Part shown: one piece after another, positions 1-7,765 of the stretch
Layout: every line of letters begins with the position of its first letter
How positions within the stretch are numbered: the first letter of the stretch is position 1
Source: Arcobacter sp.
GTDB taxonomy: Bacteria > Campylobacterota > Campylobacteria > Campylobacterales > Arcobacteraceae
Reading direction: 5' to 3'
NCBI GenBank assembly: GCA_002685075.1
Contig: NYWO01000116.1
Span: forward strand, 1-50,346
Length of the DNA: 50,346 bases
Position numbers and translations under genes: made by a program
The notes under the pieces: model-generated
The model's input: the letters and a program-made list of their open reading frames with translations, nothing else
What the model was told of the DNA's origin: nothing
Databases searched by the model: none

Positions 1-882
1 ATCTGCTGGTGTTACACTTTTTTCAATATAATCCATAATCTTTCCTGCAATATCAAGTTTCGTTGATTTTTCAATTCCTTCTAATCCTGGAGATGAATTT
101 ACCTCCATAACTAAAGGACCACGACTAGATGGAATCATATCAACACCACAAAGACCAAGTCCCATAGCTTTTGCAGCTGCAAGTGCTGTAGCTTTTTCTT
201 TTCTATTTAGCTTATAAGCTGTTGCACTTCCACCTTGGTGTAAGTTTGATCTAAAATCACCTTCAGCACCTTGTCTTTTCATAGCTCCTACAACCTCACC
301 ACCTACAACTAAAGCTCTAATATCCGCTCCTCCTGCTTCTTCAATAAACTCTTGAACAAGTAAGTTTACATCCATTCCATAAAAGGCATCTAGAACTGAT
401 TTTGCAGCTTTTTCACTATCTACTAAAACAACTCCAACACCTTGAGTACCTTCTAGAATTTTTAAAACTAATGGTGCTCCTCCACTTAGTGCAATAACAT
501 CTTTTGCAGATGATTTATTTGAAGCAAAAACAGTCTTAGGCATATCTACATCATTTTTAGATAAAACTTGTAAACTTCTTAGTTTATCTCTAGATCTAGC
601 AATTGCTAAGTTTCCTGAAGTACTAAATACATCCATCATCTCAAAGTGTCTAACCATAGCCGTACCATAAAATGTTCTACTTGCTCCAATTCTTGGAATA
701 ATTGCATCAGGTGTTGGTAAAACTTTCCCAAGGTAATTAATTACTAACTCACCTTTCATTATTTCAATAGTACATTTTAAATAGTCAATAACTCTAACAT
801 CCCAGTTCTTTTCTTGTGCTGCTTCAACTAATCTAGCTGTTGAATATAAACTTGGGTTTCTTGATAATATATATACTTTCAT
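1..882 (-). CDS. rimK: RimK, ribosomal protein S6 L-glutamate ligase (3' end beyond window)
   Basis: ATP-grasp ligase that adds glutamate residues to the C-terminus of ribosomal protein S6. The reverse strand reads 294 codons from ATG at 882 without a stop. Family hallmarks visible are the N-terminal [15 protein letters not shown], the ATP-grasp stretch [35 protein letters not shown], and the metal-binding end [16 protein letters not shown]. RimK proteins are about 300 residues, so only the last few residues are missing. The gene starts immediately after the stop codon of the retropepsin-like gene upstream, so the two are probably co-transcribed and translationally coupled. The pairing resembles the rim operons of pseudomonads. 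Other ATP-grasp ligases are possible, but the similarity to RimK is strong along the whole length. Confidence 0.93.
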   Translation of the reverse strand, partial: MKVYILSRNPSLYSTARLVEAAQEKNWDVRVIDYLKCTIEIMKGELVINYLGKVLPTPDAIIPRIGASRTFYGTAMVRHFEMMDVFSTSGNLAIARSRDKLRSLQVLSKNDVDMPKTVFASNKSSAKDVIALSGGAPLVLKILEGTQGVGVVLVDSEKAAKSVLDAFYGMDVNLLVQEFIEEAGGADIRALVVGGEVVGAMKRQGAEGDFRSNLHQGGSATAYKLNRKEKATALAAAKAMGLGLCGVDMIPSSRGPLVMEVNSSPGLEGIEKSTKLDIAGKIMDYIEKSVTPAD

Positions 883-1305
883 TTATTTGCCTTTTTGTGA
901 TAAATTTTCTTTTGATACATCTACTAAAAATCTATCTTTTAAGAATCTTCGTCCTATTAACATAGGAAATTTCATATCGGCTCTGTTTGTTAAAGATATT
1001 ACACTTTTATATTTTTTTCCAAAAAATTCTACTGAAACTTTTATAGATGGACGAAGTTGTATTTCTCCATTTGAACTTTTAACTTTTTTCACTTTATAAA
1101 GAGGTAAAGAAATTCTTTTACCATGATATGATTCATGAACTTCATCTAGTAGGCAAAAGTGCACCATATCGTCTTCAATCACGATATTATCACAATGTAA
1201 GGCATTTGAATCTGCACCTGTGTCAACTTTTGCATCTAAATCAACTAAGTTAAGATCTAGAATTGATATTAACTCTCTTCTTCCTACTACAATTTTATCT
1301 TTCAT
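883..1305 (-). CDS. RimB-like retropepsin-like aspartic peptidase (COG4067, 'ATP-dependent zinc protease' family)
   Basis: Small 140-residue cytoplasmic protein. The aspartic-protease-like triad DTGADSNALH begins at Asp28, followed by a beta-rich body and a C-terminal MLIGRRFLKDRFLVD, typical of retropepsin-like folds annotated as 'putative ATP-dependent zinc protease'. Its TAA directly abuts the rimK ATG. In Pseudomonas a protease of this family (RimB) is encoded with RimK and is linked to S6 modification. By analogy this one probably works in the same pathway, but its substrate is inferred from context. No signal peptide is present. Confidence 0.82.
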   Translation of the reverse strand: MKDKIVVGRRELISILDLNLVDLDAKVDTGADSNALHCDNIVIEDDMVHFCLLDEVHESYHGKRISLPLYKVKKVKSSNGEIQLRPSIKVSVEFFGKKYKSVISLTNRADMKFPMLIGRRFLKDRFLVDVSKENLSQKGK

Positions 1306-1330
1306 CTATATCCTTTGGGAATGATTGTTA

Positions 1331-1753
1331 TTAATTAACAGAATTATCTAATTGCTTGATAAGCGTATTTAAATCACCTAATACCCATATACTTTTTATT
1401 TTACCTTCACTAAATTTAAAAAAAGTAGCTCCATTATATCTAATTCTATTATTTGTAGCTTCATAAGATAAAAGTTTTCCTGTATGTTTTCCTGTATATA
1501 AAGCTCGTACCGCTATGTTTTGGTCATCAACAACAATATCAATAATACTATGAAACAGTGCTGGTATTGCAGTTTGTATCATATCCATGTACTGCTCGAA
1601 TTCTTCTTTTCCATTTGAAGAAAGACCTAATGAGCCATGAAAAGTAATATTATCATCAAAAAGAATATCAATATACTCTTTATTCTTTTTATTCCAAAGT
1701 TCTTCATAATATAAGTTTACTAAATCCTTATTTGTTAATCTTCTCATTTTCAT
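1331..1753 (-). CDS. NTF2-like / SnoaL-like fold protein
   Basis: 140 residues with the layout of NTF2-like ester cyclase/SnoaL-type proteins: N-terminal helices (LTNKDLVNLYYEELWNKKN), the FDDNITFHGS strand, a central helix (GKEEFEQYMDMIQTAIP), and C-terminal strands ending IKSIWVLGDLNTLIKQL. Such proteins bind or isomerise small hydrophobic molecules, and no specific substrate can be read from the sequence. It lies 25 bp upstream of the retropepsin/rimK pair on the same strand and may share its transcript. Start chosen at MKMRRL; a start at the second Met (MRRL) is equally possible. Confidence 0.7.
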   Translation of the reverse strand: MKMRRLTNKDLVNLYYEELWNKKNKEYIDILFDDNITFHGSLGLSSNGKEEFEQYMDMIQTAIPALFHSIIDIVVDDQNIAVRALYTGKHTGKLLSYEATNNRIRYNGATFFKFSEGKIKSIWVLGDLNTLIKQLDNSVN

Positions 1754-1903
1754 ACCCCTTTCTTAAATAATTGTATTTTAATATGGAATTATAAATCATA
1801 AAAAATTTTTTTAGCTAAAAGTTTTCTTAATTTTTTTCTAAACTAAATAAAGATCGATAAATTGGCTTTTTCTTTAGTTGTTTTTCTTTTAATTCTTTTA
1901 TAT

Positions 1904-3739
1904 TTAAGAGCTTAAATTTTTATTTGAATCTCTTTTTACATGTAAATCTAATTGAGGGAAAGGAATCTCAATTTGATGTTTATATAAACAATTATAAATA
2001 AGTGTTAAAAAATCAGATTTTATTGAGTTTACATTGACTTTATCATTTGCTTTTACCCAAACTAATAATTCAAAGTCTATACTACTTGTATTCATATTTT
2101 CAAATCTTATTTCAGGCTTTTTATTTTCATCATTCTTTACATAAACTAAATCACTTTGTTTTAATTCTTCTAAAATTACTTCTTTTATTTTTTCAACTTT
2201 TGTTCCATATGCAACACCAAAAGCTATATGTAATCTTCTTGTTGGATCATCTAAAGTCCAGTTGATTACATTATTTTGAATAAACGATGAGTTTGGAATA
2301 ACTATATCGATATTATCAAATGTTTTAATAGTAGTTGACCTAATTCTTATATCTGTTACAGTACCTTTTAGAATGTCATTTATTTCTATAATATCCCCAA
2401 TTCTAATTGTTCTTTCAAACATTAAAATAATTCCGGCTATTAGGTTTGAAACAACAGTCTGCAAACCAAAACCTATACCAATAGATAAAGCCCCCGCTAT
2501 TAAAGATATAGAAGACATATCAATTCCAAGACTACTCATTGAAATCATTATTGTAATAAATATTATTAGATAGAAACCTACATTAGAAGTTAGTTTTAAA
2601 GACATTTGACTCATGTTTGGCCATTTTAATGAAATCTTATTTATCCATCTTTTATATAAGGAACCAATTGTAAACCCTAATGTGATTAAAAATAGAGCTC
2701 TTATAATACTTAATAAACTTATTGCTTGTTCATTAAAAATAAAAAGAGTAGAAGTAAAAAGATTTTTAAAATCTTTATAATAGTTTACACTTTGAGTTAA
2801 AGAACTTCCTAAAAAGATTTTTGTATTTCCTAAAATCTTTTTTGCAATATCTTTGATTATGTTATTTTGTTCCATGTAAATATCTTTTAAATTACCACTT
2901 AAAGATATTATTAAAGAATCAACTTGCTCTTGTATTTTTAAATATTCTTTATGCTTACTTTGCATTAAATTATTAATAATAACTTTATTTAATAAGTCGA
3001 TTTTCTCTATAGATACCTTTTGAATTAAGTCTTCATATTTTGATATTTCTTTAGTTAGTTGATCTTTATTTTTAATATTTTCATTTATAATCTCTTTTTC
3101 TAAGTCGATTTCAAAACTAGTTTTTTGCAAAACTAATTTTCTCATTTTTTCATCAAAAGCTTCTATTTCTTTTTCTATATTAATTCCAGTAAGTTTTGTT
3201 TTTTTATTAAGGGCTATAATTATGGATTTAAATACAATTTCTCTTGTTTGTGTAAATAAATCTATTCTATTTTGTATATTATTTTTTTGAAGTTTATAAT
3301 AGGCATATTGTAATTGATATGTTAGTAAATTCTTCTTATCCTCTTCAACTATATTTTCTATTCTTTTTTTTATTAAAGATAGTTTATTCTGTATTTCAAT
3401 AGATAATTGATTTTGATTCTTTTCTTTGATTTTAAGTTCAGTGATATAAAATACTGATTTGAAAAGTGAATCTAATAAGTTTTTTTCTTGATTTAATAAA
3501 CTTAGATCAAACTCTTTAACAGTAATTATTGTTGAATAAACTTCAATTAACTGTTTTAAATGTTTTTTTTCAGTATTTATAGTCTCAATATCTTTTGAGT
3601 TTTCTTTTTCTGATTGTAAGATGGTAGTTTCTATCTCTTTTAGATACCTTGTATCTTGAACATTTTCAAATAATTTTGTGTCTATTTGTGCTGAAAATAA
3701 AAAACTAATTGTAAAAAAAAGAAATAATATGTATTTCAT
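1904..3739 (-). CDS. MscS-family mechanosensitive channel with long periplasmic coiled coil
   Basis: 611 residues. A signal peptide (MKYILFLFFTISFLFSAQ) is followed by about 300 residues of charged, helical, coiled-coil sequence, then membrane segments at roughly 340-365, 385-405 and 410-440. The pore helix is glycine/alanine-rich (LIAGALSIGIGFGLQTVVSN), followed by the MscS beta domain (FERTIRIGDIIEI, GTVTDIRIRSTTIKTFDN, VIPNSSF) and the cytoplasmic alpha/beta end. It is larger than minimal MscS (about 290 residues) and resembles MscK/MscM-type channels with extended periplasmic parts. The likely role is release of solutes on osmotic downshift. It stands 42 bp downstream of the dCache kinase, so it may be co-transcribed with it. 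Confidence 0.88.
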   Translation of the reverse strand: MKYILFLFFTISFLFSAQIDTKLFENVQDTRYLKEIETTILQSEKENSKDIETINTEKKHLKQLIEVYSTIITVKEFDLSLLNQEKNLLDSLFKSVFYITELKIKEKNQNQLSIEIQNKLSLIKKRIENIVEEDKKNLLTYQLQYAYYKLQKNNIQNRIDLFTQTREIVFKSIIIALNKKTKLTGINIEKEIEAFDEKMRKLVLQKTSFEIDLEKEIINENIKNKDQLTKEISKYEDLIQKVSIEKIDLLNKVIINNLMQSKHKEYLKIQEQVDSLIISLSGNLKDIYMEQNNIIKDIAKKILGNTKIFLGSSLTQSVNYYKDFKNLFTSTLFIFNEQAISLLSIIRALFLITLGFTIGSLYKRWINKISLKWPNMSQMSLKLTSNVGFYLIIFITIMISMSSLGIDMSSISLIAGALSIGIGFGLQTVVSNLIAGIILMFERTIRIGDIIEINDILKGTVTDIRIRSTTIKTFDNIDIVIPNSSFIQNNVINWTLDDPTRRLHIAFGVAYGTKVEKIKEVILEELKQSDLVYVKNDENKKPEIRFENMNTSSIDFELLVWVKANDKVNVNSIKSDFLTLIYNCLYKHQIEIPFPQLDLHVKRDSNKNLSS

Positions 3740-3781
3740 TTATAAAACCCTTATACTAAGATGTATAATTATAGTATATTT

Positions 3782-6082
3782 TTATATAAATTGAATATTT
3801 AATTTAATCGTAAACTTAGCACCTTTATATTTTTCATCTTTGTAAGAATAAGTTTCATTTTCTACGTATATTTCACTATTTAAAAGTTTTGTAATAATAT
3901 CCCTAGACATATACAGTCCTATTCCTGTTCCTTCTTTTTTATCTTTTGTTGTAAAATAAGCATTAAATATCTTATCTTTTATATCTTCTGAAATTCCTTT
4001 AGCATTATCTTTTATTTCTATAAATATGTAATCATTTTTTTTGTATGCATTTATAAAGATTAGCCTTTTATAATCATATTTGATTAATTCATCTCTAGCA
4101 TTATTTATTAAGTTTATTAAAACTTGGATAAGAGCATTTTGAACTGATTGTATTTGGATATTTTTGATATCTTTTATTATCTCTATATTTTGTGTTTTAA
4201 GCTTTGGTTCTAAAAATTTTAATGTTTTATCTATTGTTTCTAAAATACTAACATTTTCAAATTTTGTTTTATCTGGTTTAAAAAAATCTCTAAAATCATC
4301 AATTGTTTGAGCTAAATGTTTAGCTGAATTATTAATAAGTTCAAGAGATGAAGCAAATTGTTTATCGCTTAGACAGTCCATTTCTTTTTGGATTTTTAAT
4401 CCACTGGCTGCTGCTGTTATTGTAGATAAAGGCTGTTTCCATTGATGGGCTATATTTGCTATCATCTCTCCCATAGTTACAAACTTACTTTGTTGATATA
4501 AAATATTTCTTTGCTTATTATTCTCTTTTTCTAATCTTTCTTTATCTGTAATATCTATTGAGAATATCATAATATTCACTACATTCCCTTTTTTATCAAA
4601 GATAGGTATTTTTGAACTGTTTAATATTCTAGGGCCATCTACGGATTCATAAGCTTCTACAAATTCATGTTTTGCTTTTTTTGAGTTTATAACTTCTAAA
4701 TCATCTTTATAATAATCTTCATAATCATTAGGAAAAATTTCTTTTGAAGTAACATTTGTTAATTCATCTACTGTGCGGTTAAGAGATTGGGCTGTTTTCT
4801 TATTTACTGTTAAAATATTGTTTTTTATATCTTTATAGAATAATAGCATAGGAAGATTATCAAAAATATCTCTTAGCTCTTTTTTCATTGATTCAAATTT
4901 TATTCTTTCTTGCTTAATAATATATTTTTCGTATTTATTGAATTTTTTCTCAATAATTCTAGAAACAAAATATGAAATTATAAGTAAAACACTTGTAATA
5001 AAAAGAGAAACAAGTATTAAATATTTGATATTATTATTATATTCGTTAACAAGCCTTTCATGTTCTTGCTTTATTATTGCATCAACTTTTTGTATATTAA
5101 ATCCAGTACCAAATACCCATTGTAAACTTGGATTTTTCATTAAGTATGATATTTTTAAATAGTCTTTATTCTTTTTATCTTTTACATAATATTCTGTAAA
5201 GGCTGTGTTATTCTTTGATTTTATAAAGTCTTGAAATTTTTTACTTGTTTTAGGTGAATTGTTTTTCTTAAAGACATTTATGTTTTTGATTCTTTGATTG
5301 TTTTTAAGTAATAAATTACCATCAAAATCCATAACAAAAATATATTCATTATTTATATATTTTACTTTTTTTAAGTCTTCTAGAATTTTTTCTTTTAATA
5401 ACTCTTCAAAATCCTTTATATAAATTCCTGTACCAATAAACCAATCATAAGACTCAAGTTTTTTTATAAATCCAATTTTTTCCTTTTGATTAGATGAATT
5501 AATGCTTTCAGGAAAATACCATCTTTGAAATCCTTCTTTCTCTTTACTTTTTGCTATTTTAATTGATTCTTGAACAATAAAAGTACCATTTATATCTTGT
5601 GCATTAAAAAAGTTTTTACCTTCTCTTTCTTTATGTGTTGGATGTAAAATATTGTTTCCTTCTAAGTCATAAATGAAAAAATATCCTTGTCCTTTATTAA
5701 AGCGTAAAGTTTCAATAGCTTCTTTTATATGGCGTACTATTTCTTCTTTTGGTAATATATCTTTATTTTTTTGATATATATTATTAATAGTAGTGTAAAC
5801 TATATTTATTTTTTGTTTTAAATTCTTTTTTAATAATTCTCTTGATCTTGAAAAATCATCATTTATATATTGATTGATAGTGTTTTTAATATTATTTTTT
5901 ATATATTCTTTATTTGTTTTTATATAATCGTTTTTAATACTTGTTTGTTCTTTTATTAGATTTGAGGTATGCTGAGATGATAAATAATAAGTAAAAGATA
6001 AAGATAATAAAAGAATAAAAACTATCGGTGCATAACGTATCGTGAGTAATATGGTATTTTCTTTATTATTCAATAAATTCAT
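3782..6082 (-). CDS. Membrane sensor histidine kinase, double Cache - PAS - HisKA - HATPase
   Basis: 766 residues. An N-terminal transmembrane helix (about 17-34) is followed by two periplasmic Cache-type modules. The first contains GQGYFFIYDLEGNNILHPTH and ends YDWFIGTGIYIKDFEE; the second contains YIFVMDFDGNLLLKN and ends LQWVFGTGFNIQKVD. A second TM helix lies at about 352-374, then a PAS domain (DIFDNLPMLLFYKDIKN to FSIDITDKERLEKEN), the H-box NIAHQWKQPLSTI with phospho-accepting His546, N-box LINNARDEL, and G-boxes DNAKGISEDI and GTGIGLYMSRDI. The first G-box reads DNAKGI where DNGGGI is usual. Cache domains commonly bind small carboxylates or amino acids, but the ligand here is unknown. 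No response regulator is adjacent, so it is an orphan kinase. An SD-like AGGA precedes the ATG. Confidence 0.9.
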   Translation of the reverse strand: MNLLNNKENTILLTIRYAPIVFILLLSLSFTYYLSSQHTSNLIKEQTSIKNDYIKTNKEYIKNNIKNTINQYINDDFSRSRELLKKNLKQKINIVYTTINNIYQKNKDILPKEEIVRHIKEAIETLRFNKGQGYFFIYDLEGNNILHPTHKEREGKNFFNAQDINGTFIVQESIKIAKSKEKEGFQRWYFPESINSSNQKEKIGFIKKLESYDWFIGTGIYIKDFEELLKEKILEDLKKVKYINNEYIFVMDFDGNLLLKNNQRIKNINVFKKNNSPKTSKKFQDFIKSKNNTAFTEYYVKDKKNKDYLKISYLMKNPSLQWVFGTGFNIQKVDAIIKQEHERLVNEYNNNIKYLILVSLFITSVLLIISYFVSRIIEKKFNKYEKYIIKQERIKFESMKKELRDIFDNLPMLLFYKDIKNNILTVNKKTAQSLNRTVDELTNVTSKEIFPNDYEDYYKDDLEVINSKKAKHEFVEAYESVDGPRILNSSKIPIFDKKGNVVNIMIFSIDITDKERLEKENNKQRNILYQQSKFVTMGEMIANIAHQWKQPLSTITAAASGLKIQKEMDCLSDKQFASSLELINNSAKHLAQTIDDFRDFFKPDKTKFENVSILETIDKTLKFLEPKLKTQNIEIIKDIKNIQIQSVQNALIQVLINLINNARDELIKYDYKRLIFINAYKKNDYIFIEIKDNAKGISEDIKDKIFNAYFTTKDKKEGTGIGLYMSRDIITKLLNSEIYVENETYSYKDEKYKGAKFTIKLNIQFI

Positions 6083-6233
6083 CTTTCCTCCAAATTATAC
6101 ACAGTGCATTAATAACTAATATAATACAATAAATAACATAAAAGCGTTAAAAAAATGATTGATAAATGTTAAATATCTTTTATTATTAATATTTAGTAAT
6201 TAAAAGTTAATGTTAAATGTTATAGAAGTTTGT

Positions 6234-6239
6234 TATACT
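6234..6239 (+). promoter_or_regulatory. Probable -10 box (TATACT) for the small basic protein at 6287
   Basis: TGTTATACT at 6231-6239 lies 48 bp upstream of the ATG at 6287 and matches the extended -10 form (TGnTATAAT-like) typical of the housekeeping promoters of Campylobacterota. No clear -35 is expected in this group. Inferred from sequence only. Confidence 0.4.
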
Positions 6240-6286
6240 GAATATTCAAAGAATGTTGATAAAAATATAAATTAAGAGGATTAATA

Positions 6287-6427
6287 ATGGCTAAAGTAAA
6301 TTACAATTATGAGAAACGAGCGCGTGAAATAGAAAAAGAGAAGAAAAAAGAAGAGAAACGTAAGAAAAAACTAGCTAAAAACAATGAAGAGACGAATACT
6401 ACAGAAAATGATTCTACTAAAGAATAA
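6287..6427 (+). CDS. Small lysine-rich conserved protein, 46 residues
   Basis: ATG with a good ribosome binding site (AAGAGGA, 6274-6280) opens a 46-residue ORF starting MAKVNYNYEKRAREIEKEKK. It is highly charged, with a central run of Lys/Arg/Glu and a Ser/Thr/Asn-rich tail. Short proteins beginning MAKVNYNYEKRxxE are, to my recollection, widespread hypothetical proteins of proteobacteria; their function is unknown. The composition suggests a nucleic-acid- or ribosome-associated peptide, but that is speculation. It converges with another tiny basic gene at 6486-6587, and the two share the hairpin at 6448-6467. Confidence 0.75.
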   Translation: MAKVNYNYEKRAREIEKEKKKEEKRKKKLAKNNEETNTTENDSTKE

Positions 6428-6447
6428 TCATTGGGACAACTGAAATA

Positions 6448-6467
6448 TGGTGTCAATTTTGACACCA
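6448..6467. terminator. Perfect 9-bp hairpin between two convergent tiny genes
   Basis: TGGTGTCAA and TTGACACCA form a perfect 9-bp inverted repeat with a 2-nt centre, followed on the + strand by an AT-rich run with TTTT. It lies between the stop of the 46-aa gene and the stop of the 33-aa gene, so it probably terminates both transcripts. Confidence 0.7.
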
Positions 6468-6485
6468 ATATTTTATATATAAAAC

Positions 6486-6587
6486 TTACTTTCCAGCTTT
6501 TTTTGCTTTTTTCTCTGCTCTTTTTTCTTTTAATGATTTTGTTGATGCTGTTTTAAAAGATTTTTGAACGTCTTTACCTTTTGCCAT
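6486..6587 (-). CDS. Tiny lysine-rich protein, 33 residues
   Basis: The reverse strand reads ATG at 6587 preceded by GAGGAG, giving a 33-residue protein that begins MAKGKDVQKSFKTASTKS. Its C-terminus is a Lys/Ala/Glu helix ending KKAGK. The strong Shine-Dalgarno sequence, the spacing and the clean termination at a shared hairpin support a real gene. No family function is known to me. Its promoter must lie in the 120 bp shared with the divergent GGDEF gene. Confidence 0.7.
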   Translation of the reverse strand: MAKGKDVQKSFKTASTKSLKEKRAEKKAKKAGK

Positions 6588-6690
6588 AATAGCTCCTCTA
6601 TTCAATTTATACTGAGTATATCTTAAAATGATATAAGCATTATTAAATACTCAAAATTAAAATTTTTATTCAAAATAAATCAAAAAGAGT

Positions 6691-6696
6691 TATAAT
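6691..6696 (+). promoter_or_regulatory. Consensus -10 box TATAAT upstream of the truncated haemerythrin-GGDEF gene
   Basis: A perfect TATAAT preceded by AGT lies 13 bp before the first in-frame codon of the haemerythrin remnant (6709). If used, transcription would start near 6703, leaving no room for the missing N-terminal half of the domain. Promoter activity is inferred. Confidence 0.4.
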
Positions 6697-6708
6697 CAAG
6701 TATACTGA

Positions 6709-6867
6709 AATGACTTAGAAATACTACATAAACAAAGTTATTACTCTTTCTTATCTGAAATTTTAAAAATAAAAGAAAAAAATAAAGATAATTCTTTTAC
6801 TCAAACAGCTGAAGAAGTTCTTCTTTTTTTAACAAAATGGTTAGCTTTTCATATTGTTAATGAAGAT
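6709..6867 (+). pseudogene. Remnant of a haemerythrin domain, in frame with the downstream GGDEF gene
   Basis: The reading frame of the GGDEF gene is open upstream to 6709 (TGA at 6706-6708) and encodes the second half of a bacteriohaemerythrin: LHKQSYYSFL in place of the usual HxxxH helix, then FLTKWLAFHIVNEDMRLA, matching the family's FLxxWLxxHIxxxD helix with both the His and the Asp ligands. The first half of the domain (helices carrying the first His ligands and the Glu) is absent, and only about 120 bp separate this from the divergent tiny gene. There is no ATG, GTG or TTG in frame in this stretch. I read it as a 5' deletion of a haemerythrin-diguanylate cyclase. Confidence 0.6.
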
Positions 6868-7596
6868 ATGAGACTTGCTCTTATTCTACAATCTTTAAAT
6901 CAAGGTAAAAAAATAGATGAAGCTGTTAGCGAAGCTAATGAACATGAAAATGAGTCTATGAAGAATCTAGTAGAAACTATCTTATCAATGTATGATCATC
7001 TATCATTAAAAACAATTAGCTTAATAAGAGAAAAAAAAGCAAGAATTCAAGCTGAAACAGAACTTTTAGAGACTAATAAAAAATTAGAAGAACTTTCTAT
7101 AACAGATCAACTAACAAACCTATACAATAGAAGACATTTTGATAAAGTTTTTAAAAGAGAATTAAAAAAAGCAAAAAGAAATAAAACATTTTTAAGTTTA
7201 ATTTTAATAGATATAGATTTTTTTAAAAAAATAAATGATACAAGAGGACATATTGTTGGAGATAAAGTTCTTCAAGAAGTAGCAATATGCCTACGAAATA
7301 CTTGTAAGAGACCAAGTGATTTTGTATTTAGAGTTGGAGGAGAAGAGTTTATAATTTTGATTACGGATGAAGATTATAAAAGTATTGTTTCTTTAACTCA
7401 GATTTTACAAAATAATATAAAAAACTTGGAAATCCCATATGAAAAGAAAAATCTAAAAGATTTTTTAACTATTTCAGGTGGAGTTGCATGTAGTGTTCCT
7501 TTGCAAGAAGATACTGTTGATTCTATTGTTAAAATAGCAGATAATAGATTGTATAAAGCAAAAGAAAATGGACGGAATAAAATAGTATTTGAATAA
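6868..7596 (+). CDS. Diguanylate cyclase (GGDEF), N-terminally truncated haemerythrin type
   Basis: Makes cyclic di-GMP from two GTP. From the first in-frame ATG the protein is 242 residues: end of a haemerythrin helix, a coiled-coil linker (about 25-80, KKARIQAETELLETNKKLEEL), then a complete GGDEF domain starting SITDQLTNLYNRRHFD. The active site reads GGEEF at residues 157-161 and the inhibitory I-site RxxD (RPSD) sits five residues before it, so catalysis and feedback control look intact. The ATG at 6868 has only a weak ribosome binding site, and the frame extends upstream into a haemerythrin remnant (6709-6867). Full-length relatives sense oxygen or redox through that domain, so this copy has probably lost its normal input. 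Confidence 0.85.
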   Translation: MRLALILQSLNQGKKIDEAVSEANEHENESMKNLVETILSMYDHLSLKTISLIREKKARIQAETELLETNKKLEELSITDQLTNLYNRRHFDKVFKRELKKAKRNKTFLSLILIDIDFFKKINDTRGHIVGDKVLQEVAICLRNTCKRPSDFVFRVGGEEFIILITDEDYKSIVSLTQILQNNIKNLEIPYEKKNLKDFLTISGGVACSVPLQEDTVDSIVKIADNRLYKAKENGRNKIVFE

Positions 7597-7699
7597 GAAA
7601 TATTTTTGATGATTTTGGCAAACAAGAATTTTATGAAGGGGCGTAAAATCTTCATAATAATAATTATTATTTTATTATATTAACTAAAGATTAACAAAA

Positions 7700-7725
7700 A
7701 CAAAGTTATTTAGAGGAAACTTTGT
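7700..7725. repeat. 8-bp inverted repeat directly upstream of a TATAAT tract
   Basis: ACAAAGTT (7700-7707) and AACTTTGT (7718-7725) are perfect inverted copies separated by 10 bp. Immediately downstream is TATAATTATAAT (7727-7738), a double -10-like tract about 30 bp before the kinase start. The placement fits an operator over the -35 region, or a small 5' hairpin. No regulator can be assigned. Confidence 0.4.
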
Positions 7726-7765
7726 CTATAATTATAATAATCTATAAATGAACATAGGATTATTA

